Assembly: GCA_022447495.1 (NCBI GenBank)
Contig: JAKVBH010000029.1
Location: forward strand, 1-55,940
Source: Marinovum sp.
Lineage (GTDB): Bacteria; Pseudomonadota; Alphaproteobacteria; Rhodobacterales; Rhodobacteraceae
Reading direction: 5' to 3'
Length of the DNA: 55,940 nt
Positions 44,575 through 54,405 of the stretch are shown piece after piece. The notes under the pieces were generated by a model. It did no database searches. It was not told the origin of the DNA and saw nothing but the letters and a program-made list of their open reading frames with translations. Positions within the stretch are counted from its first letter, which is position 1; the number at the start of each line of letters is the position of its first letter. The translations under genes and the position numbers were made by a program.

Positions 44575-45828
44575 CTACCTCAGGCTGCGGCCTTTGAGTA
44601 TCGCCCCATCACCGAACTTGGCTCGGATTTTATCTGTGGCGCGCTCGGCATTGGCGCGTTTTGCGGCGTCTGGGTCCAACAAATCCGGCGCTCGGTCGGC
44701 CTCGCCTTCGGCCACGAGGTCTGAGATGCCGCAACCCAGCAATCGAAATGGCCCCCGGTCGGCGACGATGTAAAAGAGACTGCGTGCCTCGCGATAGATC
44801 GTGTCGGCCATCTGCGTTGGATCGCGCAAGGCGTGTCGTCTGGTGAGGGTTTTGAAGTCATGGGTCTTCAATTTCAAGGTGATCACCCGTCCAGCCTGGC
44901 CCTTGGCCTTCGCCCGGTCTGACACTTTCTGTGCCATTCGCCAGAGGTGCCCATCGAGCAATTCAGGGTCTGCAGTGTCTTCATGAAAGGTCGTCTCATT
45001 TGAGATCGATTTCATAGGTGCGTCGCGGCTAATGCGGCGGGCGTCTTGTCCCCGCGCCAACCGGTGAAGGCGCAATCCCATAGAGCCAAATCGTTGTGTG
45101 AGGTCTTTTTCATCCCAGCGCAACAAATCGGCAAATGTATGAATGCCCGCCTTGTCCAAAGATGCTTGCGTGGCTTGACCCACACCCCAGATCAACCGCA
45201 CTGGCCTATCGCGCAAAAAGTCCATCGTCTCGGCCTTGCCGATCACCGAGAACCCGTGCGGCTTGTCGAGGTCGGACGCCACCTTGGCGAGGAATTTGTT
45301 GTGACTGAGTCCGATTGAGCCGGTCAACCCAAGCTCTTGGCGCATCTGTTTGATCAGTCGGGCCAACATGACGGCCGGCGGATGACCATGGAGCCGCGCG
45401 GTCCCAGTGAGGTCCAGGAACGCTTCATCAAGGGACAAAGGCTCGATGGCAGGCGTCATCTCTTCCATCATGGCGCGGATCGCTTTGGAGGCTTCGACAT
45501 AGGCCTGCATTCGTGGTTTGATGATCACCGCGTCGGGGCAGAGTTTGAGCGCTTGGAACATCGGCATGGCCGAGCGCACCCCGCGGATGCGCGCCACGTA
45601 ACACGCCGTCGACACCACGCCGCGCCGCCCGCCACCGATGATCAGTGGTTTGTCGGCGAGGGTTGGGTCATCACGCTTTTCCACAGAAGCATAGAACGCA
45701 TCGCAATCCATATGCGCGATCGTTAGATCCCAAAGCTCATCGTGGGACACAACACGACGCGATCGACATCGGGGGCATTTCGTCCCGGTGTCGAATTCAT
45801 GTAGGCAATCTCGGCAAAGCGCAGGCAT
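44575..45828 (-). CDS. dinB: DNA polymerase IV with N-terminal zinc ribbon
   Basis: 417 residues. Residues 5-21 carry a Cys-x2-Cys...Cys-x2-Cys zinc ribbon (Cys5, 8, 18, 21) that E. coli DinB lacks; it is typical of the rhodobacterial form. Then the Y-family core: IAHMDCDAFYASVEK with the catalytic Asp pair, and SLDEAFLDLTG with Asp-Glu. It performs error-prone bypass of lesions. No GTTC-N7-GTTC box is seen upstream. The stop is three bases from the convergent amidohydrolase. It is divergent from the NUDIX gene at 45868, 39 bases away. Confidence 0.93.
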   Translation of the reverse strand: MPALCRDCLHEFDTGTKCPRCRSRRVVSHDELWDLTIAHMDCDAFYASVEKRDDPTLADKPLIIGGGRRGVVSTACYVARIRGVRSAMPMFQALKLCPDAVIIKPRMQAYVEASKAIRAMMEEMTPAIEPLSLDEAFLDLTGTARLHGHPPAVMLARLIKQMRQELGLTGSIGLSHNKFLAKVASDLDKPHGFSVIGKAETMDFLRDRPVRLIWGVGQATQASLDKAGIHTFADLLRWDEKDLTQRFGSMGLRLHRLARGQDARRISRDAPMKSISNETTFHEDTADPELLDGHLWRMAQKVSDRAKAKGQAGRVITLKLKTHDFKTLTRRHALRDPTQMADTIYREARSLFYIVADRGPFRLLGCGISDLVAEGEADRAPDLLDPDAAKRANAERATDKIRAKFGDGAILKGRSLR

Positions 45829-45867
45829 TCTGTGGTCATCATAAAGGGCAAAGCCGCCGGGGGCACC

Positions 45868-46311
45868 ATGGCAATTTCAACAACGGACGATGGCGATTTC
45901 TTGGGGGCCAAGTGCGCCTTGTTTCTGGGGGAACATCTTCTGGTTTTGCGGCGCGATGATACGCCTGGCCTCTTGTGGGCAGGGGCTTTGGATCTTCCTG
46001 GCGGTGGTCGAGACGTGGGAGAATTGCGGCCGGAAGAGACTGTGTTGCGGGAGATCTTTGAAGAGGTGGGGCTGCGCCTCGCTAAGGCTGACCTGTCCTA
46101 TGCGCGTCGCTATACCAAGCCCGAAGGGCATGTTTGGTATTTTGCCGCGCACCTGCCTGCAGCGTGTGAAGCGGATATCGTTTTGGGCGGCGAAGGGCAG
46201 GGTTGGATGGTGATCGAGCCCTCTGCCTTTATATCTGCGGAGGATGGAGTACCCGTTTTGCAGGAGCGCTTGGAGCACTATCTGGCATGGCGCCGCGCCA
46301 AGGGTGTCTGA
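45868..46311 (+). CDS. NUDIX hydrolase
   Basis: 147 residues from the ATG at 45868. Nudix box in GGGRDVGELRPEETVLREIF then EEVGL, which fits G-x5-E-x7-REUxEExGU with the spacing slightly altered (Gly in LDLPGGGRD, then REIFEEVGL). It hydrolyses a nucleoside diphosphate-linked compound, perhaps as housecleaning of oxidised nucleotides; substrate unknown. Followed by a palindromic repeat. Confidence 0.85.
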   Translation: MAISTTDDGDFLGAKCALFLGEHLLVLRRDDTPGLLWAGALDLPGGGRDVGELRPEETVLREIFEEVGLRLAKADLSYARRYTKPEGHVWYFAAHLPAACEADIVLGGEGQGWMVIEPSAFISAEDGVPVLQERLEHYLAWRRAKGV

Positions 46312-46336
46312 AGTTATTCGTGTGGCAAGTGCTTTT

Positions 46337-46393
46337 GAGGGGCCGACCCCCCAGCGTGCGGCCTCCCCCTGGGATATTTATAGCCAGAAGAAG
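46337..46393. repeat. Intergenic palindromic repeat, family A copy
   Basis: GGGG-CCGA-CCCC hairpin followed by a CTCCCCCTGGGATATTTATAG stretch (46363-46382) and CCAGAAGAAG, 26 bases after the NUDIX stop. Best-conserved tail together with the copy at 22289. Confidence 0.68.
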
Positions 46394-46404
46394 TTGCAGG
46401 CGTT

Positions 46405-47121
46405 CTATGTGTTTGGCGTTTGAGCCTGTGGGCTGACCATTTCGGCGAGGATCGCTTCGGCGGCTGCTTTGGGTGAGGGCGCTTTGTGAATTGGGCGGCC
46501 CACAACGATGTGATCCACGCCATTGGCCACGGCTTGAGCCGGAGTGGCAATGCGTTTTTGGTCCCCAAGATCGGTACCCGCCGGGCGCACGCCCGGGGTC
46601 ACGATCAAACGGCCATCCGCCTCTGAGAGGGCGCGGATGCGCGCTGCTTCTTGTGGTGAGGCAATAACGCCATCAGCCCCCGCTTCAAACGCGCGGGCGG
46701 CGCGGGTTGTAACCAAGTCGGGGATTTCGCCAGGTGTGATAAGTGCATCATCGAGATCCTGGCGATCAAGCGATGTGAGAATGGTCACCGCGAGGATTTT
46801 CAGGTCCGACCCAGCCGCGCCCTCTTTGGCTGCACGCACGACGTGCGGGTCGCCGTGCACGGTGAGAAAATCGAGATCGAACTGGGCCAGCCCCCGGACT
46901 GCAGCTTCGACTGTGGCCCCGATGTCGAAAAGCTTCATGTCGAGAAAGATGCGTTTGCCGTGTTCTCCCTTGAGCTCTTGCGCGAGCGCCAACCCACCGC
47001 CGGTGAGTAAGCCCAACCCGATTTTGTAGAAATTCACCGCCGGGCCCAACTGTTGGGCCAAGGCAAGACCGGCCACAGCGTGGGGCACATCCAGCGCCAC
47101 AATCAACCTATCGTCATGCAT
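46405..47121 (-). CDS. pyrF: Orotidine 5'-phosphate decarboxylase
   Basis: 238 residues from the ATG at 47121 (GGAG eight bases upstream). Final step of UMP synthesis. The catalytic Asp-Lys-Asp set is in FLDMKLFDIGATVEAAVRG (DxKxxDI), with GVRPAGTDLGDQKRI and HIVVGRPIHKA phosphate-binding loops. Length normal. Monocistronic in view; no other pyr genes adjoin it. Confidence 0.95.
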   Translation of the reverse strand: MHDDRLIVALDVPHAVAGLALAQQLGPAVNFYKIGLGLLTGGGLALAQELKGEHGKRIFLDMKLFDIGATVEAAVRGLAQFDLDFLTVHGDPHVVRAAKEGAAGSDLKILAVTILTSLDRQDLDDALITPGEIPDLVTTRAARAFEAGADGVIASPQEAARIRALSEADGRLIVTPGVRPAGTDLGDQKRIATPAQAVANGVDHIVVGRPIHKAPSPKAAAEAILAEMVSPQAQTPNT

Positions 47122-47191
47122 TGGAAACTCCGATTCTATTTGGCTGCGTCGGATAGAGTCCATATGCGCCAAGTTTGCAGGAGAAAAAAGA

Positions 47192-47231
47192 GCCGGGGAG
47201 GGGATTTTGGGGATGAACCACGCTCCCCGGC
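47192..47231 (-). terminator. Minus-strand rho-independent terminator
   Basis: GCCGGGGAG (47192-47200) and CTCCCCGGC (47223-47231), 9 bases, followed leftwards by TCTTTTTTC on the minus strand. It ends a transcript coming from the right: the 102-residue gene at 47410-47718, or a short RNA starting near 47340. Confidence 0.75.
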
Positions 47232-47409
47232 AAGATGGGTTTGTCTGAGGCAGTCAGATCACCCGATGTCCGCCGCCAAGATCTTCAATAGAGCGCGTTG
47301 GCAGCGGCGTGAGGAAGAGCAGACAGGCAATCCGCTCCACCTGTAGTATGTCACGGGGACTCAACCACAAGATAGGGGGAAAATTAACTATTTCTCCCTA
47401 GGGTTGCCC

Positions 47410-47718
47410 TCAGGCGGCGCGGGTCAGGATTTCGTCCAGATAGCGAGGCCCGGAAAACAAAATTCGGTCGAGATGCCGCGCTGTGCGCGCATGTAGGCGT
47501 GCCGATTGTGTGCGCCGGATCAGAACATGCTCGTCGAATTGCCGCTGCTGTTTTGCGGCTGTGACCAGCGCAGGCCGTAAAGTGGCAAAGTCCATATCAA
47601 TAGGGGCCCGCAGGCTCACCGCAAAGGTCCGCGCTTCACCGCGCTCATGGAGCGTGACATCCGCTTCGAAATGGCCGTTTTCGGCATTGTGGAACACGTT
47701 TTTAACATTTGCTCGCAT
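47410..47718 (-). CDS. Hypothetical protein, conserved-looking small protein
   Basis: 102 residues from the ATG at 47718, preceded by AAGGTGG. Soluble and basic, with an N-terminal beta-rich part (NVFHNAENGHFEADVTLHER) and an Arg-rich C-terminal half (LHARTARHLDRILFSGP). No family recognised. It is divergent from clpB and a terminator lies downstream at 47192. Coding quality looks good, function unknown. Confidence 0.72.
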   Translation of the reverse strand: MRANVKNVFHNAENGHFEADVTLHERGEARTFAVSLRAPIDMDFATLRPALVTAAKQQRQFDEHVLIRRTQSARLHARTARHLDRILFSGPRYLDEILTRAA

Positions 47719-47907
47719 GGCACCCACCTTTCGTTGGTTGTGTCGCTCACTGGTTCACAAAAGTTAATATGGGGACTTTCCGTCGCTTTGTGAGGGGATG
47801 ATCACGAACTTGTGGGCTCTATTTGGCAAATCTGGAGGGGGGAAACTTGCCTTGTTTGCTTCACCTTCAGGAATTTTTGCGAATCTGCGGCTGTCGGGAC
47901 GTCGTCA

Positions 47908-47937
47908 CTTGATCATATTGGGGTGAGCCACCATCTC
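47908..47937 (+). promoter_or_regulatory. Candidate RpoH (heat-shock) promoter of clpB
   Basis: CTTGATC (47908-47914), 16 bases, CCATCTC (47931-47937), close to the sigma-32-type consensus CTTGAA/CCATNT. It lies 77 bases upstream of the clpB start, as expected for a heat-shock gene. Confidence 0.55.
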
Positions 47938-48013
47938 ATTCGAGAAGGCCCAATTTGGCATCTGCTGCAATGGCGGGGGTGTTGTCACGGGCGCTTAACA
48001 AAAGGAGAGACCC

Positions 48014-50629
48014 ATGGACTTATCGAAGTTCACGGAGCGGTCGCGCGGTTTCGTGCAAGCAGCGCAAACAATCGCATCCCGGGAGAGCCATCAGCGGCTC
48101 GCGCCCGAACACCTACTCAAGGCATTGATGGATGATGACGAAGGCCTTGCGGCCAACCTGATCCGCAAATCTGGCGGTGCGCCAGACCGTGTGGTTCAGG
48201 CCAATGACATCGCGGTGGGCAAATTGCCCAAGGTGACCGGAGATGGCGCGCAGGTGTTCCTCGATGGAAATACCGGAAAAGTCCTCGCCGAAGCCGAGGC
48301 GCTGGCCAAGAAGGCAGGCGATAGTTTTGTCCCGGTGGAGCGGATTTTGATGGCGCTGGCCATGGTGAAATCTGGAGCCAAGACTGCTTTGGATGCGGGG
48401 GCGGTGAATGCCCAAGCACTTAATGCGGCGATCAATGACATTCGCAAGGGGCGCACCGCAGACAGCGCCAGCGCAGAAGACCAATATGAGGCGCTCAAGA
48501 AATACGCTCTCGACCTCACCGAGCGGGCGCGCGAAGGCAAAATCGACCCCATTATCGGCCGTGATGATGAGATTCGCCGCGCGATGCAGGTGCTGAGCCG
48601 TCGAACCAAGAACAACCCCGTGCTCATCGGGGAACCCGGTGTTGGTAAAACCGCCATCGCCGAGGGCCTTGCGTTGCGCATTGTAAACGGCGACGTGCCC
48701 GAGAGTCTGCGCAACAAACAGCTTCTGAGCCTCGACATGGGTGCGCTCATTGCAGGGGCGAAATACCGTGGTGAGTTTGAAGAGCGGCTCAAAGCGATCC
48801 TGTCCGAAGTGACGGCTGCCGCAGGTGAGATCATACTGTTTATTGATGAGATGCACACGCTTGTTGGTGCGGGCAAAGCCGACGGCGCGATGGATGCCTC
48901 GAACCTGCTCAAACCCGCTTTGGCGCGGGGTGAATTGCACTGTGTCGGTGCGACAACGCTCGATGAATATCGCAAGCATGTGGAGAAGGACGCGGCCCTG
49001 GCCCGTCGGTTCCAACCCGTGATGGTGGAGGAGCCAACGGTGGAGGACACTATCTCGATCCTGCGTGGTATCAAGGAGAAGTACGAACTCCACCACGGTG
49101 TGCGCATTTCCGACAGCGCTTTGGTGACAGCAGCAACGCTTTCGCATCGTTATATCACGGATCGTTTCTTGCCGGACAAAGCCATCGACTTGATGGATGA
49201 GGCCTCCAGCCGTTTGCGCATGGAAGTGGATAGCAAACCCGAAGAGCTTGATGCTCTAGACCGCGAGATTTTGCAAAAACAAATCGAGGTTGAGGCATTG
49301 CGTTTGGAGGATGACCAGGCGTCCAAGGACCGTCTTGAGGCGTTGGAATCCGAGCTTGCCGACTTGCAGGAACGCTCAAGCGAGATGACGGCCCAATGGC
49401 AGGCTGAGCGTGACAAGCTTGGCCAAGCGCGGGACCTCAAGGAAAAGCTGGACCGGGCGCGCGCCGATCTTGAGATCGCGAAGCGTCAGGGCAATCTCGG
49501 CAAAGCCGGTGAACTGAGCTATGGGGTGATCCCCGCGTTGGAAAAAGAGCTGGCCCAAGCCGAAGCCATGCAGACGGGTATGTCCATGGAAGAGGCTGTG
49601 CGCCCGGAGCAAATTGCCTCGGTCGTTGAACGGTGGACCGGCATTCCAACCTCAAAGATGCTTGAGGGCGAGCGTGAAAAGCTCTTGCGCATGGAAGAGG
49701 CGCTGCATGGCCGTGTAATCGGTCAAAAGGCGGCTGTGAAAGCCGTGTCAAATGCGGTTCGCCGTGCCCGTGCGGGTCTTAATGATGAGAACCGTCCGCT
49801 GGGCTCGTTCCTCTTTCTTGGGCCCACTGGTGTGGGGAAAACCGAGTTGACCAAGGCTGTTGCCGAGTTCCTCTTTGACGACGATCAAGCGATGGTGCGC
49901 ATCGACATGTCCGAGTTCATGGAGAAACATGCGGTGGCCCGTCTGATCGGTGCGCCTCCCGGCTATGTTGGCTATGATGAGGGCGGCGTGTTGACCGAAG
50001 CGGTTCGGCGGCGTCCGTATCAGGTTGTACTGTTTGACGAGGTCGAAAAGGCGCATCCGGATGTGTTCAACGTGCTTCTGCAGGTGCTCGATGATGGCGT
50101 GCTGACCGATGGCCAAGGCCGTACGGTGGACTTCAAGCAAACGCTGATAATCCTCACATCCAATCTCGGTGCACAGGCGCTCAGCCAACTGCCTGACGGG
50201 GCGGATGCCGCGTCGGCGAAGCGCGATGTCATGGACGCCGTGCGCGCGCATTTCCGGCCTGAGTTTCTCAACCGTTTGGATGAGACGATCATCTTTGACC
50301 GTCTTGGCCGTGGGGATATGGACGGGATCGTTGATATCCAGATGGAACGCCTGCTCAAACGTCTGGCGGCGCGCAAGATCGCTCTGGAATTGGACGAAGG
50401 TGCGCGGACTTGGTTGGCGGACGAAGGCTATGATCCTGTGTTCGGGGCGCGCCCACTCAAGCGGGTGATCCAACGGGCATTGCAAGATCCATTGGCTGAA
50501 ATGCTCCTCGCCGGGGACGTTGGCGATGGCGATACGATCCAGGTGTCGGCCGGGTCTGATGGTCTCATCATTGGGGATCGCGTCTCGTCGAGTCGCCGGG
50601 AACCTCCGAGTGACGCTGTCGTCCACTGA
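48014..50629 (+). CDS. clpB: ATP-dependent chaperone ClpB
   Basis: 871 residues. Heat-shock disaggregase working with DnaK. N-terminal Clp repeats (about 1-150), NBD1 with Walker A GEPGVGKT near 205-212 and [15 protein letters not shown], the coiled-coil middle domain (about 400-530, Glu/Lys/Arg-rich, specific to ClpB rather than ClpA), and NBD2 with GPTGVGKT near 602-609 followed by [23 protein letters not shown]. Candidate RpoH promoter upstream, terminator at 50649. Confidence 0.97.
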   Translation: MDLSKFTERSRGFVQAAQTIASRESHQRLAPEHLLKALMDDDEGLAANLIRKSGGAPDRVVQANDIAVGKLPKVTGDGAQVFLDGNTGKVLAEAEALAKKAGDSFVPVERILMALAMVKSGAKTALDAGAVNAQALNAAINDIRKGRTADSASAEDQYEALKKYALDLTERAREGKIDPIIGRDDEIRRAMQVLSRRTKNNPVLIGEPGVGKTAIAEGLALRIVNGDVPESLRNKQLLSLDMGALIAGAKYRGEFEERLKAILSEVTAAAGEIILFIDEMHTLVGAGKADGAMDASNLLKPALARGELHCVGATTLDEYRKHVEKDAALARRFQPVMVEEPTVEDTISILRGIKEKYELHHGVRISDSALVTAATLSHRYITDRFLPDKAIDLMDEASSRLRMEVDSKPEELDALDREILQKQIEVEALRLEDDQASKDRLEALESELADLQERSSEMTAQWQAERDKLGQARDLKEKLDRARADLEIAKRQGNLGKAGELSYGVIPALEKELAQAEAMQTGMSMEEAVRPEQIASVVERWTGIPTSKMLEGEREKLLRMEEALHGRVIGQKAAVKAVSNAVRRARAGLNDENRPLGSFLFLGPTGVGKTELTKAVAEFLFDDDQAMVRIDMSEFMEKHAVARLIGAPPGYVGYDEGGVLTEAVRRRPYQVVLFDEVEKAHPDVFNVLLQVLDDGVLTDGQGRTVDFKQTLIILTSNLGAQALSQLPDGADAASAKRDVMDAVRAHFRPEFLNRLDETIIFDRLGRGDMDGIVDIQMERLLKRLAARKIALELDEGARTWLADEGYDPVFGARPLKRVIQRALQDPLAEMLLAGDVGDGDTIQVSAGSDGLIIGDRVSSSRREPPSDAVVH

Positions 50630-50648
50630 GACAGATCAATCCAATAAG

Positions 50649-50675
50649 AAAGGCCCGCTAATCCGGCGGGCCTTT
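50649..50675 (+). terminator. Rho-independent terminator of clpB
   Basis: GGCCCGC (50652-50658) pairs with GCGGGCC (50666-50672), flanked by AAA and TTT, 20 bases after the clpB stop. Confidence 0.85.
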
Positions 50676-50698
50676 ATGATGGGCTCCGCGCAACTGTG

Positions 50699-50919
50699 TT
50701 ACAAAATGAACTCGCCGACTGGGAGCAATGCGGCGTCCATGCTTTCAAGGGTCGCCACATAGTTCTCGTCGTTCTCGTCGAATGAAGTCTCCGTATTGGC
50801 GCCCGCCACGGTGATGTTGGTGCCGAGTGCGCGGCATCGAGCCTGTCTATGCCCAAAGCACCAAAGATCGTGTTGTCGCCGAATGTATCTGGGAGTGTCG
50901 CCGTTTGCGGTGAGTTCAT
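50699..50919 (-). pseudogene. Frameshifted remnant of a secreted/repeat-type protein
   Basis: From ATG 50919 the minus strand reads MNSPQTATLPDTFGDNTIFG and on to IDRLDA. Sense then continues in another frame as NITVAGANTETSFDENDENY, then VATLESMDAALLPVGEFIL and TAA at 50699. The two parts join only through a frameshift near 50825. The acidic, Asn/Thr-rich tail looks like the C-terminus of a secreted protein. The rest of the gap to 51195 contains no gene that I can support. Confidence 0.4.
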
Positions 50920-51195
50920 TATGAAAGAGCCAATATCAAAAAGTTATCAGGAAGTTTGCTGCTTGGCTGAATATGCCGAAGGGTCAGAGAAACCTGAGCG
51001 GGTACAAGAAGCAAAGTCGGGGACATCGCGTGCCGATCGAAAGGGACGCAGGTGTCCGGCGTGAATTTCTTTCGAATGGGAAAACGCAAAACGGATCAAA
51101 GTCCCCCAAGCATTACCCAGGATTGTGACTTGCGCCACAGCCCTTGCCAAAGCAGGTTTGCCACAGGTTAAGCCAGCACAAAGAGAGCCAGACCC

Positions 51196-52689
51196 ATGGG
51201 ATTAGCGATGCACGTGTTTAATGCCGCCGCAGTGTTATTTGCGGTGGCGGCCGGTTTGGTTGTGGCCGTGCTCATCGTTCTATTCTTCATCGACCGAACG
51301 CAGCGCCGCGATGCGATCCGGCGGAACTATCCTGTGATTGGGCGGTTTCGCGGTGTGTTCACAGAACTGGGCGAGTTCTTTCGTCAGTACTTTTTTGCGA
51401 TGGATCGCGAGGAATTGCCGTTCAACCGCGCGCAACGTGATTGGGTCGGGCATGCCGCATCGGGCAAGGGCAACACGATTGCCTTTGGGTCCACCCGCAA
51501 CACCAACGTGCCGGGCACGCCGATCTTCGTGAATGCGGCCTTCCCGCCCCTCGACACGCAATTTGCCAAAACCAAGCCGCTTCTGATCGGGCCGACCGCC
51601 CGTGAGCCGTATCACGCACCCTCTCTCTATAATATATCCGGTATGAGCTATGGGGCGATTTCCAAACCCGCCGTTCAAGCGCTCAGTCGAGGTGCTGCCA
51701 AGGCCGGTGTATGGCTCAATACCGGAGAGGGCGGCGTGAGCCCTTTTCACCTCGAAGGTGGCTGCGACGTGGTTTTTCAGATTGGCACTGCGAAATTTGG
51801 GGTGCGTAATAAAGAGGGCGGTCTTTCGGACGACAAGTTGCGCGAAGTGGCGGCCAAGCCCCAGATCAAGATGTTTGAGCTGAAACTCTCGCAAGGGGCC
51901 AAGCCTGGCAAAGGGGGCATTCTTCCCGGTGAGAAGGTCACCAAAGAGATTGCAGGGATCCGCGGTTTGAATGTCGGCCAAGACGGCATTTCTCCTAACC
52001 GGCATGCGGAGGTGCGTGATTGGGACGATCTGCTTACATTCCTGGATCGCATTCGCCAGGTCACGGGCAAACCCGTCGGCATCAAGATGGTGATTGGTGG
52101 ACCCGAGGGCATCAGCGGGCTCTTTGAGACAATTTCCGGACGGGGCGCCGATCTCGCACCTGACTTTATCACTATCGACGGTGGGGAGGGCGGCACCGGT
52201 GCCGCGCCCATGCCGCTCATGGATCTGGTCGGTATGTCGATCCGAGAGAGCCTGCCAATGGTTGCGGACATGCGCAAAGCCCACGGGCTGCAAGATCGCG
52301 TCCGCCTGATCGCCTCGGGCAAGCTCGTCAATCCCGGCGATATTGCATGGGCGTTGGCTGCTGGCGCAGATTTTGTGACCTCTGCACGCGGTTTCATGTT
52401 CTCACTGGGCTGTATCCAAGCGCTCAAGTGTAACAAGAACACCTGTCCCACGGGCATAACGACCCATGATCCGAGGTTTCAAAAAGGTCTCGTTCCCGAA
52501 GACAAAGAGGACAAGGTCGCGCGCTTTGCCAAGGTCATTGTCAAAGAGGTCGAGATCATCGCTCATTCCGTGGGTGTCGCAGAACCACGCCAAATGCGCC
52601 GGGCCCATGTCCGCATTATGCAAGACAATGGACAAAGCATCCCGATGAACGACGTGGTCAAACGTTACAATCAGCCCACAGGGAGTTGA
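51196..52689 (+). CDS. FMN-binding glutamate synthase-family protein
   Basis: 497 residues with an N-terminal membrane helix (about 8-32, [20 protein letters not shown]), then the FMN-binding TIM-barrel domain of glutamate synthase: [53 protein letters not shown] and the iron-sulfur Cys of [16 protein letters not shown]. It lacks the N-terminal amidotransferase domain and the C-terminal beta-helix, so it is not full GltB. The role of such stand-alone, membrane-anchored forms is poorly known. It ends four bases before the extended msrP frame. Confidence 0.87.
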   Translation: MGLAMHVFNAAAVLFAVAAGLVVAVLIVLFFIDRTQRRDAIRRNYPVIGRFRGVFTELGEFFRQYFFAMDREELPFNRAQRDWVGHAASGKGNTIAFGSTRNTNVPGTPIFVNAAFPPLDTQFAKTKPLLIGPTAREPYHAPSLYNISGMSYGAISKPAVQALSRGAAKAGVWLNTGEGGVSPFHLEGGCDVVFQIGTAKFGVRNKEGGLSDDKLREVAAKPQIKMFELKLSQGAKPGKGGILPGEKVTKEIAGIRGLNVGQDGISPNRHAEVRDWDDLLTFLDRIRQVTGKPVGIKMVIGGPEGISGLFETISGRGADLAPDFITIDGGEGGTGAAPMPLMDLVGMSIRESLPMVADMRKAHGLQDRVRLIASGKLVNPGDIAWALAAGADFVTSARGFMFSLGCIQALKCNKNTCPTGITTHDPRFQKGLVPEDKEDKVARFAKVIVKEVEIIAHSVGVAEPRQMRRAHVRIMQDNGQSIPMNDVVKRYNQPTGS

Positions 52690-52778
52690 GAAGGCGTTTA
52701 TTGGTACGAAACGTCCACGCCCTTACATCAATGATGACCGCGCGAGGAGGCGCGAAAGAAACTAAGGAGAAAAGGGCC

Positions 52779-53711
52779 ATGGCGAACCGTTGGAAGAACA
52801 CACTCAAAGAGAGCGACGCAACGCCCGAGAGCGTCTATCTTAACCGTCGTCAAATCATGGCGGGTCTGGCGGGCTTGGGTGCCATCGGCGGCGCCGCTTC
52901 TGTGGGTCTCATGTCCGGATCCAAACCTGCCGTGGCGTCGACCGATCCTCTTGAGCCCAACACGTTGGAAGAGATCACCTCTTATAACAACTTCTATGAG
53001 TTCGGCACCGGCAAGGATGACCCTGCGCGGTATGCCGATCAAATGACAACCTCGCCTTGGACAGTAAAGGTCGACGGGATGGTTGATCGCCCCGGCGACT
53101 ACACGTTCGAAGACATCATGGCCAAGATGACCATCGAGGAGCGCATCTATCGTTTCCGTTGTGTTGAAGCTTGGTCGATGGTGATCCCGTGGAACGGGTT
53201 TGAGCTTGCTGACCTTCTGGAACTTGCGGGTGTGCAATCCTCGGCGAAGTATATTGCCTTTGAAACACTGCTCCGCCCGGAAGAAATGCCAGGCGTGAAC
53301 TTTCCCGTGCTTGATTGGCCCTATGTCGAAGGCCTTCGCATGGATGAAGCGATGCATCCGCTGACGATGATGGCCACAGGTATATACGGCCGCGACCTTC
53401 CCAACCAAAATGGTGCGCCGCTGCGCTTGGTGGTGCCCTGGAAATACGGATTTAAGTCGATCAAATCGATTGTCGGCATTACCGCAATGGATCAAGAGCC
53501 GCCCACCAGCTGGAACAAGTCCCAGCCACGGGAGTACGGTTTCTATTCGAATGTGAACCCGGAGGTGAACCACCCACGGTGGAGCCAGGCCAGCGAGCGG
53601 CGCATCGGGGGCGGGCTCTTTGCCAAGCGTGTGCCCACGCTCATGTTCAATGGTTATGAAGACGAAGTAGCCGGGCTCTATGCGGGCATGGATCTTCGGG
53701 CGCACTTCTAA
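52779..53711 (+). CDS. msrP: Periplasmic methionine sulfoxide reductase, molybdopterin subunit
   Basis: 310 residues from the ATG at 52779, preceded by AAGGAGAAAAGGG. Twin-arginine signal [19 protein letters not shown] sends the folded protein to the periplasm. Molybdopterin Cys in [15 protein letters not shown], with [16 protein letters not shown]. It repairs oxidised methionines in envelope proteins, with electrons from MsrQ. Formerly YedY. Coupled to msrQ: the A of TAA at 53711 is the first base of the msrQ ATG. Confidence 0.94.
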   Translation: MANRWKNTLKESDATPESVYLNRRQIMAGLAGLGAIGGAASVGLMSGSKPAVASTDPLEPNTLEEITSYNNFYEFGTGKDDPARYADQMTTSPWTVKVDGMVDRPGDYTFEDIMAKMTIEERIYRFRCVEAWSMVIPWNGFELADLLELAGVQSSAKYIAFETLLRPEEMPGVNFPVLDWPYVEGLRMDEAMHPLTMMATGIYGRDLPNQNGAPLRLVVPWKYGFKSIKSIVGITAMDQEPPTSWNKSQPREYGFYSNVNPEVNHPRWSQASERRIGGGLFAKRVPTLMFNGYEDEVAGLYAGMDLRAHF

Positions 53712-54325
53712 TGTCGATGGCTGATCGTCTTAATGGTGTGGCGCGCAAGGTGCCAACGGGGGCGGTGTATCTGCTCTTTTTGCTACCTGCGCCTTGGTTC
53801 TTCTATCTTGCGGCCAACGGCCAGATGGGGGTCGAACCCATCAATACGCTTGAGCGCAAGTATGGTGAGATGGCGCTTCAGCTTTTGATCCTTGGCCTCG
53901 CGATCACACCGCTGCGCCAATACCTGGGCATCAACCTCATCAGGTTCCGCCGCGCGATTGGCCTCTTGGCCTTTGCCTATGTGGCGATGCACTTGCTTGT
54001 TTGGCTGGTGCTGGACGTGGGTATCCTAAGCCAGATTTGGGCCGATATCCTAAAGCGTCCCTATATAACGGTCGGGATGGGTGGCTTTGCTTTGATGATC
54101 CCTTTGGCGATCACCTCCAACAACATGTCGATCCGCAAACTTGGGCCCAAATGGCGCAAGCTGCACAGGCTGACCTATGGCGTGGTCTTGCTGGGGGCGC
54201 TGCACTTCTTGATGCTCTCGAAAGGGTTCCAACTGGAACCCTTGATCTACGCCGCTCTTATTGGCGGCCTGCTTTTGACACGGTTGGCCCCACCCAAGTC
54301 GATGGAGCGTGCAAGAAGCACGTGA
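53711..54325 (+). CDS. msrQ: MsrQ, heme-binding membrane subunit for MsrP
   Basis: 204 residues with about six membrane helices (ferric-reductase-like domain). Heme-ligand His candidates lie in AYVAMHLLVWL and KLHRLTYGVVLLGALHFLM. It passes electrons from the quinone pool or flavin to MsrP. Formerly YedZ. Overlaps msrP by one base. A strong inverted repeat follows at 54376. Confidence 0.93.
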   Translation: MSMADRLNGVARKVPTGAVYLLFLLPAPWFFYLAANGQMGVEPINTLERKYGEMALQLLILGLAITPLRQYLGINLIRFRRAIGLLAFAYVAMHLLVWLVLDVGILSQIWADILKRPYITVGMGGFALMIPLAITSNNMSIRKLGPKWRKLHRLTYGVVLLGALHFLMLSKGFQLEPLIYAALIGGLLLTRLAPPKSMERARST

Positions 54326-54375
54326 ACATACACCGCCTAAATGCTCTTCGAGACGGTAGAAGCAGAAAATGAATC

Positions 54376-54405
54376 AACGAGTCACTCCGAAACGGGTGAC
54401 TCGTT
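54376..54405. terminator. Hairpin after msrPQ
   Basis: AACGAGTCAC (54376-54385) and GTGACTCGTT (54396-54405), a perfect 10-base stem with a 10-base loop. Only a short T-rich tail follows, so termination is likely but not certain. Confidence 0.65.

Noticed and set aside
44575..45868. A possible LexA box for dinB
   Set aside because: The short divergent region between dinB and the NUDIX gene contains no GTTC-N7-GTTC or close variant.
50921..51064. A 47-residue plus-strand frame before the glutamate synthase-family gene
   Set aside because: No recognisable protein features and no convincing ribosome binding site.
52686..52778. An upstream start for msrP at 52686
   Set aside because: It would put 31 extra residues before the twin-arginine signal; the ATG at 52779 has the RBS and the normal length.
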